Assembly: GCA_016927905.1 (NCBI GenBank)
Contig: JAFGLW010000026.1
Coordinates: 1-43,585 of the forward strand
Source: a candidate division CSSED10-310 bacterium
Lineage (GTDB): Bacteria; CSSED10-310; JAFGJC01
Reading direction: 5' to 3'
DNA: 43,585 bases
The notes below the pieces were generated by a model that did not search any database, was not told the DNA's origin, and worked only from the letters and a program-made list of their open reading frames with translations. The position numbers and the translations under genes are program-made. This document shows, piece by piece, positions 1 through 6,866 of the stretch (position 1 is the first letter of the stretch; every line of letters begins with the position of its first letter).

Positions 1-15
1 AATCCATGGGGTTAA

Positions 16-106
16 TCATGCTGCGATCGTCTCCGTGTACACCTCAAGGGGTGTCTTATCGTCATCGAGCGACGAGTGAGGACGTTCCTCATTGTAGAAA
101 CCGAAT
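16..106 (-). pseudogene. IS3-family transposase, C-terminal remnant
   Basis: Read on the minus strand, these bases encode the last 30 or so residues of an IS3-type integrase-core transposase. The motif FYNEERPHSSLDDDKTP is followed by EVYTETIAA and a TGA stop at 16-18. This is the usual end of the rve/rve_3 domain. Homology stops abruptly at base 106, exactly where the 101-bp palindromic element begins, so the rest of the transposase is missing. The remnant is non-functional. Whether the palindromic element inserted into it or a deletion joined the two cannot be decided from this window. Confidence 0.75.
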
Positions 107-207
107 GGGGTCAGGTCTGCTCTTGACTCTTGATTTCCGGAATACCTTGATTAGCTGATTCGGAGAATCAGCCTGAGTACTCAAGAGTCAAGAGCAGACC
201 TGACCCC
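107..207. repeat. 101-bp palindromic element, copy 1
   Basis: Perfect 27-bp inverted repeats (107-133 and 181-207, outer end GGGGTCAGGTCTGC) enclose 47 bp. Within these, 154-161 and 165-172 form a second stem of 8 bp with a GGA loop. The whole unit could fold as a nested hairpin. A second copy at 2254-2354 matches at 98 of 101 positions. The outer GGGGTCAGG end resembles short palindromes mobilised by IS200-like REP-associated transposases (RAYT), but no such transposase is in the window, so that link is inference. The right edge abuts the TAG stop of the metallophosphoesterase gene. Confidence 0.9.
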
Positions 208-2198
208 TATTCGCTCCATCCAAATTCCCATATACCCAATTCACCGAATAAAAGAGTGATTTCTGGATTCGTCAACGCGGAGATCCACAAGATTCCGCTC
301 GTCGATCCACATCCTTCAGGCCATGTAAATTCCGGAATTACTTCAACGGTTGTGTTGCCCGTTGGAAAAATCTTAATGTAATAGTCGAAATCCGAGAAAC
401 TGGGAGCAAAGAAGTACATTCCGTAAACATCCAGAATGACGAACAGAGGATAATCCGCCAGATCATACCCCTCTGCATTGCAAACGGTCACACGGGTGGA
501 ACAAGCATCTGCCGGATAAAAAACATGGGAAGGCATCCAGACTGACACTCCAGTTTGAGTGCAATCATTTGGAGTATCCGTCGGCATGGGGGTTCGGGTT
601 TGTGTCGGCGTGGACGTCGGATTCTGCGTCGGCGGAGGTGGCGTAAGGGTGAATGTCGGCGCGATTGTCGGAACGGGCGTATTGGATGGAATGGGCGTGT
701 CTGTGGGATAACCGGTCGGAATTTCAGTGGAAGTTGATGTCGCCGTCGCCAAAGGCGTCGGGCTCATCAGGGGAGTGTCCGTGGGCGTCGATGTGACCGT
801 CGGCGGCGGTGAACCGGTGGGTGTAATACTCGGTGTTAATGTGAATGTCGGCGTGATGGTGGGTTCCGAAGGCGTGTTGGATGGCGTAAATGTCGGATCC
901 GGTGGGATTATCGTGGAGGTGATTGTCGGGGAAGGCGTTTGGGTTGGCGTGGGTGTCGCGGTGGGTAAGGGCGTCCAGGTCGGCTCGGTTGCACTGATAT
1001 TCACCGTTATCGAATCGGTACGAACAGCTGTTCCACTGCACAGAACGGTCAGCGTATGTTCACCCGCCGTCAGGGAACGCGTATCCCAGTTATCAAACTG
1101 CCAGACATGATCTCGAATTTCATCCATCGCGATCCAGGACCCGCCGCTGTCCACCTGGAATTCCATCGTGACCGCCGACTCGTCGAATGCAATCGCCCGG
1201 ACAATGCAGTATTCCTGTTTCGGTATGTCATAATCATACGGATTGTCGGCGCTTGCACCGCCGAGATGTCGGTCAACCGGGGCCGTGATCATGACAAAGG
1301 GAAGGTCAAACGCATCGAAACTCCGGATCGACAGTCCGTCTCCGTCCACCGCGTAGATCACCAGATTATCCGTGTCCTCCTTACCCAGGGAATTCACAAT
1401 GACATGCAGATAATTGTCATCGTTCCAAGCGGGAGGGTCATACGTGTGCACATGACCAAATCCATAGAAAGAAGCACCATGGGAATTCAATGCGGCATCC
1501 AGGTAATCACCACCGGATTCCGGATCAAGATTGTTTAACCCGTAGCCCGTTATGGGATGATGCCCGAATATAAACTGAAGATTGCAGCTGTTGTATGTTT
1601 CCAGTTCAGTCTCGATGAAAGCGGTTTCACCGGAATCCAGCTCGCCATGCAGCGTCCAGCAGTTCTGACCGGGAATGCTCGTATCGCACATCAAGAAATG
1701 ATAAGCTCCACCAAACGGAAACGTTTTGACAACACTGTTCTGGGTTCGACCAAAGGCCGTTCCCTGAACACTGTAATTCCGAAACCACCAATAGGTCGGA
1801 TCATCATCCGAATCATGGTTTCCCGGACCGTCAAGTACCTGATCAGGATCAAACCATAAGGCGACACTGCTGGCGTAGTCAGTCCAATCTTCGAGCTTGG
1901 GATCACAAAACCATCGTTCCTTGATTTTGTCGAAATCCTGATTGTCGGCCAGATCTCCGGAAATAATTGTCAGAACAGGATTTATGATCGGCTCATAGTT
2001 TGCCTGCCACAGCATCAACCGATCAAACCCTTCCCCGTTGCCGCAGTGGGGATCTGACAGCTGGACAAACCAGAACAATTCGGAATCATCTGCGCAATAA
2101 TGCGCTTGATACGGATTGCCAGCTTCGGCGGAATATGAACCAATCAAATATAGAAAGATCCACAAATAAGCAAGTTGTTTCAAGGGTAATCCCTTCAT
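207..2198 (-). CDS. Secreted calcineurin-like metallophosphoesterase with Thr/Pro linker and shared C-terminal domain
   Basis: A 663-residue secreted protein. Residues 1-26 form a signal peptide. A calcineurin-type metallophosphoesterase domain follows, with metal ligands visible in LSDPH (D49, H51), GDLAD (D82), GNHD (N127, H128), GHHP (H213) and GHVH (248-251). It probably hydrolyses a phosphomono- or diester outside the cytoplasm; the substrate is unknown. Residues 305-400 look like an Ig-type beta domain, 405-544 are an extended Thr/Pro/Ser linker, and 545-663 are the C-terminal domain shared with three other proteins here, ending FGWSE. There is no Shine-Dalgarno sequence; a near-consensus promoter lies directly upstream, suggesting a leaderless message. 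The gene is flanked by two palindromic repeats, and its TAG stop overlaps the edge of copy 1. Confidence 0.88.
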   Translation of the reverse strand: MKGLPLKQLAYLWIFLYLIGSYSAEAGNPYQAHYCADDSELFWFVQLSDPHCGNGEGFDRLMLWQANYEPIINPVLTIISGDLADNQDFDKIKERWFCDPKLEDWTDYASSVALWFDPDQVLDGPGNHDSDDDPTYWWFRNYSVQGTAFGRTQNSVVKTFPFGGAYHFLMCDTSIPGQNCWTLHGELDSGETAFIETELETYNSCNLQFIFGHHPITGYGLNNLDPESGGDYLDAALNSHGASFYGFGHVHTYDPPAWNDDNYLHVIVNSLGKEDTDNLVIYAVDGDGLSIRSFDAFDLPFVMITAPVDRHLGGASADNPYDYDIPKQEYCIVRAIAFDESAVTMEFQVDSGGSWIAMDEIRDHVWQFDNWDTRSLTAGEHTLTVLCSGTAVRTDSITVNISATEPTWTPLPTATPTPTQTPSPTITSTIIPPDPTFTPSNTPSEPTITPTFTLTPSITPTGSPPPTVTSTPTDTPLMSPTPLATATSTSTEIPTGYPTDTPIPSNTPVPTIAPTFTLTPPPPTQNPTSTPTQTRTPMPTDTPNDCTQTGVSVWMPSHVFYPADACSTRVTVCNAEGYDLADYPLFVILDVYGMYFFAPSFSDFDYYIKIFPTGNTTVEVIPEFTWPEGCGSTSGILWISALTNPEITLLFGELGIWEFGWSE

Positions 2199-2207
2199 GC
2201 AATTGTA

Positions 2208-2236
2208 AATATGTGGAAACTAAGGATTTATGTCAA
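2208..2236 (-). promoter_or_regulatory. Candidate sigma70 promoter of the metallophosphoesterase gene
   Basis: On the minus strand a perfect TTGACA (2231-2236) is followed after 17 bp by CATATT (2208-2213, 4 of 6 to consensus). Only 9 nt separate the -10 element from the ATG at 2198, and no ribosome-binding site is visible. The transcript would start within about two bases of the start codon. Confidence 0.5.
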
Positions 2237-2253
2237 GGTAAAGGGAGGTGCTA

Positions 2254-2354
2254 GGGGTCAGGTCTGCTCTTGACTCTTGATTTCCGGAAAACCTTGATCA
2301 GCTGATTCGGAGAATCAGCCTGAATACTCAAGAGTCAAGAGCAGACCTGACCCC
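2254..2354. repeat. 101-bp palindromic element, copy 2
   Basis: This has the same structure as copy 1: 27-bp perfect inverted repeats at 2254-2280 and 2328-2354 and an internal 8-bp hairpin. It differs from copy 1 at three internal positions. Here the inverted symmetry runs further out, through AGGTGCTA on the left and TAGCACCT on the right, so the full stem is 35 bp (2246-2280 with 2328-2362). The right arm supplies the surroundings of the TAG stop codon of the amidotransferase gene. It could also act as a strong transcription terminator for the genes on either side. Confidence 0.9.
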
Positions 2355-3454
2355 TAGCACCTTCCGAACCGGATCCGTTCGTACAGGCTTTTCAAGGCGG
2401 ACAGGGCGGTGTCCGTCCTGGAGATGAACCTGGTATGGGTGGTCTGAATCGCCCGGTCGAGCTGCTCCCCGGTCAGATCGAATTCCGTCCGGATCTGGTC
2501 CCGGAGTTCCGCTTCGTGTTCCATCAGCCCGTCCGAATATTCCCGGGACAGGCGCAACGCCTCGTCCCGGCTGAGCTGTCCGTCCCGAACCAGGCTGGAC
2601 AGTTTCGCAGTCAGCTCCACCACCCCGAATTTCTTCAGCTTCAGATATTCCTTGGCATCGCTCATCCGGCAATCGGTATGCTGCCGCCCGAACAGGCCCT
2701 GCCAGTTCAATTCCCTCTCGATCAACGGGATAAATTCCTCTTCCTTCCAGATCATGAAACTGGGCAGTTGCAGGTAGTGGGGCGACCGTTGAATATGGGA
2801 GATCACCCGTTCGATCTGATTGATGTGAACGAATCCCTTCCTTGTTTTATGAGAAAAAGCGTTTCCGGCGACATTGTGGAAATATCCGGATGAACAGGTG
2901 AAGAACTCTCCGGGGGAATTAGCTTCAGTTCGAATGGAATGACCGGATACGATCAGGTCAATCCCGTAACTCCGTGCCATTCGGTACAGGGCGGCCCGAA
3001 TCCCGACGTTGCACACGGAACAGAATTCGCCGGCGGTCAGCATGAAATGCCGGTAAAGATCCGGAAGCCGGCGGGAATGATGATGGATGAACACGTGATC
3101 CATCCGGAGCGTTTTCACAGTGCTGCTGATATTGTGCAATGCCCGGTCGGTCATGAAGCCGTTGTCGAATGTGCAGGCCAGAGGATGCAGATTCCGTTTC
3201 ATCAGAACGTATGCAGCGTAGCAGGAATCCTTCCCACCGCTCAGCCCGATCAGGCAGTCGTATGGTTCCGATCTGCCCCGGTACCGACTCAGAATACTTT
3301 CCAGGAGCGTTTCCTGTCGATTGAAATCCAGACTCCGCCATTTCATTTCCCATTTCCGGCAGAAACTGCAGACTCCGGTTTCGTCAAAGGATATTGCAGG
3401 GTAGTTCGCGGGCAGTATGCATCGGGTGCATCGTTGATTGCGGTCAGTCATCAT
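2354..3454 (-). CDS. PP-loop N-acetyl sugar amidotransferase family protein
   Basis: A 366-residue cytoplasmic enzyme of the WbpG/PseA-like PP-loop ATPase family. These use ammonia from a partner glutaminase to amidate nucleotide-linked or lipid-linked sugars for surface polysaccharides or flagellin glycans. The N-terminal zinc-type cysteines are C9, C12, C29 and C32, the PP-loop is SGGKDS at 72-77, and a further CxxC is at 145-148. The start has GGAG six bases upstream. The usual HisH/HisF-like glutaminase partners are absent from the window. The final codons run into the border of palindromic copy 2, so the present C-terminus may differ from the ancestral one. Confidence 0.82.
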   Translation of the reverse strand: MMTDRNQRCTRCILPANYPAISFDETGVCSFCRKWEMKWRSLDFNRQETLLESILSRYRGRSEPYDCLIGLSGGKDSCYAAYVLMKRNLHPLACTFDNGFMTDRALHNISSTVKTLRMDHVFIHHHSRRLPDLYRHFMLTAGEFCSVCNVGIRAALYRMARSYGIDLIVSGHSIRTEANSPGEFFTCSSGYFHNVAGNAFSHKTRKGFVHINQIERVISHIQRSPHYLQLPSFMIWKEEEFIPLIERELNWQGLFGRQHTDCRMSDAKEYLKLKKFGVVELTAKLSSLVRDGQLSRDEALRLSREYSDGLMEHEAELRDQIRTEFDLTGEQLDRAIQTTHTRFISRTDTALSALKSLYERIRFGRC

Positions 3455-3621
3455 CTTGATCTCCGGAAAGAGAAATCAGCCTGGTTTCCCGGATCGGCTC
3501 ATCCTGCGGGATCGGTTTCAACTATCGTGTATGGCTTGTGTGTTGTCAAACCGGTGACCAGAGCGGCCGATCCGTTCAGCAGAACTCGAGCGGTGCCGTA
3601 TTTCGGGTGCGGTTTCAGCTC

Positions 3622-3650
3622 TGGCCAACACATGAATTTCCCCGTATACT
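3622..3650 (+). promoter_or_regulatory. Candidate promoter of the PAS gene (leaderless)
   Basis: TGGCCA (3622-3627, 4 of 6) is followed after 17 bp by TATACT (3645-3650, 5 of 6). Exactly 7 nt then lead to the ATG at 3658, so transcription would begin at or next to the start codon. No Shine-Dalgarno sequence is present. The rest of the 203-bp divergent gap (3455-3657) shows nothing else clear. Confidence 0.45.
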
Positions 3651-3657
3651 TGCTGCA

Positions 3658-4500
3658 ATGAACAGCGGGAATCGACTGGAAAAACTGTCAAAAAACCAGC
3701 TTGTGCAATACTTGAAACAGGCCCTGGATCGCATATCGCACCTGGAGAAAGAAATCGAGGGGTTATCGACCGATGAAGGAACCCGGATGGCGCGGGAAGA
3801 CCGGTCCCGGTATCTTCTGGAAAATATGCGGGAGGTCTACTGGCTCACCGACTGGGTTCACAACAAGGTTCTGTATGTCAGCCCGTCCTATGAGACCGTG
3901 TGGGACCGCAGCTGTCAGAGCCTGTATGATGTGCCCGGCAGCTGGGCGGACGCGGTTCATCCGGAGGACCGGGAGCGGATTTACGATTCGTTTGTATACA
4001 ACATGCCCGGCGGTAAGTATGACGAGGAATACCGTATTGTCAGGCGGGACGGTTCCATCCGGTGGATTCACGACCGGGCGTTTCCCCGGCGAGACAAAGA
4101 GGGGAACATCATCACGGTAACCGGAATATCCGAGGATATTACCGACCGAATCCACGTGGAAAGGGAACTTCTGGAGAACAAAAATCAACTGGAAATCCTG
4201 AGAAAAACCGGGATTTCGGATCTGGTGGAGACACTGTACGGTCCGGATTCGACGGAGGCCGGGGACTGGCATTTTACTGAATTGAGCGAAAAGGAAAAGA
4301 AACGGTTCCGGAACCTGATCAAAAAATTGAAGAAGCTGGATGATTTCATCATGATCTGCTCCTGCTGCAAGAAAATCTTGGAAGAAGACGGGAGCTGGCG
4401 GCAGTTCGAGAATTATATCCAGGAACACACCAGTATCCGGTTCAGCCACGGCATCTGTCCCGACTGCATGGAACGGTATTACGCCCGGTACCGGAAATGA
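3658..4500 (+). CDS. PAS-domain sensory protein with C-terminal four-cysteine motif
   Basis: A 280-residue soluble protein. Residues 1-45 are a short helical or coiled-coil segment, 49-165 are a PAS fold with PAC region (DEEYRIVRRDGSIRW, then ISEDITDR), and 166-230 are a second helical linker. The end, CSCCKK (234-239) and HGICPDC (264-270), gives two CxxC pairs (C234/C237, C267/C270). It is a tail often found at the C-terminus of PAS/receiver sensors and may bind metal. There is no histidine kinase, GGDEF or DNA-binding output domain, so signalling must be through a partner. Longer upstream starts exist in frame, but ATG 3658 is preferred because the protein pattern begins there and a promoter sits just before it. 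Confidence 0.8.
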   Translation: MNSGNRLEKLSKNQLVQYLKQALDRISHLEKEIEGLSTDEGTRMAREDRSRYLLENMREVYWLTDWVHNKVLYVSPSYETVWDRSCQSLYDVPGSWADAVHPEDRERIYDSFVYNMPGGKYDEEYRIVRRDGSIRWIHDRAFPRRDKEGNIITVTGISEDITDRIHVERELLENKNQLEILRKTGISDLVETLYGPDSTEAGDWHFTELSEKEKKRFRNLIKKLKKLDDFIMICSCCKKILEEDGSWRQFENYIQEHTSIRFSHGICPDCMERYYARYRK

Positions 4501-4521
4501 ATTATGGGGTCCCCATAATTC
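4499..4521. terminator. 23-bp perfect palindrome between convergent genes
   Basis: The arms GAATTATGGGG (4499-4509) and CCCCATAATTC (4511-4521) are perfectly complementary around a single T. They overlap the stop codons of both convergent genes: TGA 4498-4500 on plus and TAG 4521-4523 on minus. Position and symmetry suggest a bidirectional terminator, although the long U-tract of a classic intrinsic terminator is lacking. Confidence 0.45.
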
Positions 4522-6731
4522 TATTTGCCCCAGCCGAATTCCCAGGTGTCCATCTCCCCGAACAGCCGTGTAATGTCCGGGTCGGTCATGGCGGCGTACC
4601 AGAGAATGCCGGATGCCGATCCGGCGCTTTCGGGCCAGGTGAATTCCGGCAGGACCTCGATTTCCTTCACTCCCGGAACCAGATCGATTTCGTAGTGGTC
4701 GAATTCGGAGAACGAGGGCGCAAAGAAATACATGCCGCAGACATCCAGAATGACAAACAACGGGACATCAAAGTAATTGTCCGGTCCGGGATTGCCGGCG
4801 GTCACCCTGCATGCGCAGGGATCTCCCGCTACGTAATAATCCGACGGCATCCATAACATGACCCCCAACTCCGTACATTCCGGCGTGACGGTCGGCGGAA
4901 TGGGTGTACCGGTCGGAGGGGGAGATGTCCCGGTCGAATCCGGAGTATTTGTCGGGGGTATCGGCGTATTTGTCGGGAGAACCGGGGTGTCGGTCGGAAA
5001 CATGGTTGGTTGTGAAGGCGTATCCGTCGGCTGGACCGGTGTGCTTGTGGCCGGGATTGGCGTATCGGTGGGCGGTTGCGGTGTTCCGGTCGGGGGAACC
5101 GGCGTATCGCTCGGGATGGGGGTAGCGGACGGTTCGGAGGGTGTGGACGTCACGCTGGGAGAAGGGGTGGGAGTCCAGGTGGGTCCTTCGCCCGCCATCC
5201 GGAAAGCGCCGGCATTCATCCCGGCTGCCGATCCGCCCGGGTTCGTGATGGTGACCCGCATATAGCAGTCGTCGGAGGAGATTCCCTGGGGAACCAGCCA
5301 CTGGCACCAGCCGCTGTCGGGGATATCCCGGGCAACCGGGTCCCAGGGACCGCCGGGTCCCGTGACGGACAGGTCCAGATCCGCGGCGCAGACTTCCCCG
5401 TCCGGCACGGCGCTGTGCCACCGGATGAACCGGACCGAACCGCCCCGGAACAGCTGGTTGGCTCCTGGAGAAGCCACGTACACGGACATTTCGGCCGGTG
5501 TGCCGGCTTCCCTGAAAAATTTCAGTTTGTTCTGATCGCTCGGCCAGCTGCCTTCCTTTTCGATCAAGCAGAAATCCGGATGCCCGTTGCGGTCCGCATC
5601 CACCTTGAACCGGAAGGCGGAATAATACCCGGGACTGCCGACGGCGACCTGGGTTTCCTGAACCCAGTCAATCCCGCCGTTGCCCGTCCAGACGGTTACG
5701 GATCCATCGGCGAATCCGGCCAAATCAATGTATCCGTCCAGATCGAAGTCCGCCATTTGGGTGGCGCTGAAATCGCCGCTGGCAGGCAGGGAACCCCCGG
5801 CATCGCTCCAGACACCCTCCGACACCGACAACCAGACTTCCAGTCCGCCGGAGGTGTTGACAAACGAAAAATCGTCGTTCCCGTCCCCGTCGACGTCTTC
5901 CAGGTCCGGACCCGACCGGCCCATGGACCCCCCGGAAGGCAGGTTGCCGTCCGCCAGGGTGAACCCGCCGGCGCTGTCACCGATGTAAATCGAGCCGTTC
6001 TGGTTGGCCACCGCAAAATCGGGAATCCCGTCGTTGTTGACGTCGCCGAACACGATATCCATGGTGGAATTGCCGCCGAGGAATCCCCAGGAATGTGTCC
6101 AGGTGCCGTCGAAGTTGCTGGTATAGACATGCACGCCGTCGCCGTAGCCGAAGGAATTGGAGACCAGATCCAGGTCGCCGTCGCCTTCCACGTCGGCGAA
6201 ATCGGTGCAGAACATCCCCCAGTCCTCCCCGGCTGTGGCCAGCCCGTCGTCCCAGGGTGTCCAGTTCATTCCGGTTCCATCCCCCAGAACAACTTCGATC
6301 AGCTGGTCGCCCAGATCGGTACTGGAATAGTCATGATGCAGTCCGTACCCCACATCCGGCAGTCCGTCCCAGTTGACATCCCCAACGGCGATCCCGCCAT
6401 AGCCGAAAGCGGCTTCCGGATCGACCCAGACCGTCCACTGGCCGTGCCCGTTGCCGAACCACACCATGATGCCGTATTCGTCAGACCCGATTCCCGGATT
6501 TCCGTGATCGCCGATGGAGAGGATGTCGATGTTACCGTCCAGGTTCAGATCGGCCATCTCCAATTCGCTCCGCCCGCTATCCAGTTCGGGTGTTCCCAGC
6601 CCGGTGGAGGATTCGACATAGGACAATCCGTTCACCTGGGCCTGGGTCAGCACAAAGCAGACACCGGTCGACAACGAGATCCGGAACAGCCGTTCGAGCG
6701 GATTGATTATTGAGTTTTTGCGAAATGACAT
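4521..6731 (-). CDS. Secreted FG-GAP/VCBS repeat protein with Thr/Pro linker and shared C-terminal domain
   Basis: A 736-residue secreted protein. A signal peptide covers about residues 1-34. Seven FG-GAP/VCBS-type repeats follow, each with a calcium-binding DxNxDGxxD core (for example ADLNLDG, GDVNWDG, ADVEGDGD, GDVNNDG, EDVDGDG, ADFDLDG), forming a probable beta-propeller. Next come an Ig-like region, a long Thr/Pro linker, and the roughly 116-residue C-terminal domain ending FGWGK. The function is probably extracellular binding or adhesion. The ATG at 6731 is chosen over the in-frame ATG at 6755 because GGGGGGAAAG lies at proper spacing before it and the signal peptide starts there. The gene is divergent from the GT-C glycosyltransferase gene. 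Confidence 0.85.
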   Translation of the reverse strand: MSFRKNSIINPLERLFRISLSTGVCFVLTQAQVNGLSYVESSTGLGTPELDSGRSELEMADLNLDGNIDILSIGDHGNPGIGSDEYGIMVWFGNGHGQWTVWVDPEAAFGYGGIAVGDVNWDGLPDVGYGLHHDYSSTDLGDQLIEVVLGDGTGMNWTPWDDGLATAGEDWGMFCTDFADVEGDGDLDLVSNSFGYGDGVHVYTSNFDGTWTHSWGFLGGNSTMDIVFGDVNNDGIPDFAVANQNGSIYIGDSAGGFTLADGNLPSGGSMGRSGPDLEDVDGDGNDDFSFVNTSGGLEVWLSVSEGVWSDAGGSLPASGDFSATQMADFDLDGYIDLAGFADGSVTVWTGNGGIDWVQETQVAVGSPGYYSAFRFKVDADRNGHPDFCLIEKEGSWPSDQNKLKFFREAGTPAEMSVYVASPGANQLFRGGSVRFIRWHSAVPDGEVCAADLDLSVTGPGGPWDPVARDIPDSGWCQWLVPQGISSDDCYMRVTITNPGGSAAGMNAGAFRMAGEGPTWTPTPSPSVTSTPSEPSATPIPSDTPVPPTGTPQPPTDTPIPATSTPVQPTDTPSQPTMFPTDTPVLPTNTPIPPTNTPDSTGTSPPPTGTPIPPTVTPECTELGVMLWMPSDYYVAGDPCACRVTAGNPGPDNYFDVPLFVILDVCGMYFFAPSFSEFDHYEIDLVPGVKEIEVLPEFTWPESAGSASGILWYAAMTDPDITRLFGEMDTWEFGWGK

Positions 6732-6753
6732 GGTGCTTTCCCCCCGGGGTTCC

Positions 6754-6783
6754 ATTATGGCAATCCGGAATGGAGAAATTCAA
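6754..6783 (-). promoter_or_regulatory. Candidate promoter of the FG-GAP gene
   Basis: On the minus strand TTGAAT (6778-6783) is followed after 18 bp by CATAAT (6754-6759). This gives a leader of roughly 15-20 nt that contains the purine-rich ribosome-binding site. On the plus strand a perfect TATAAT at 6790-6795 may serve the divergent glycosyltransferase gene, although no good -35 element is seen for it. Confidence 0.4.
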
Positions 6784-6866
6784 GCATCATATAATGGAAT
6801 ACAGTACCGTTGGCGGCAGTATCTTGTCGATCCAGCACTGTTCTGGTACCCTGATTCCGGGCCGAG

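Noticed and set aside
582..985. Short-period repetitive DNA that might be a satellite or CRISPR array
   Set aside because: It encodes the Thr/Pro linker of the metallophosphoesterase. The periodicity comes from repeated Thr and Pro codons and there are no conserved repeats with unique spacers. The same holds for the linker at about 4880-5180.
3538..3657. N-terminal extension of the PAS protein by 40 residues
   Set aside because: The extension has no ribosome site or family similarity, and the best promoter lies inside it just before ATG 3658.
5076..6713. Long plus-strand open frame of 545 codons opposite the FG-GAP gene
   Set aside because: It lies entirely antisense to a gene with clear calcium-repeat motifs. 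Its composition (Gly/Pro/Arg-rich, no domain) is that of a mirror frame in GC-rich coding DNA.
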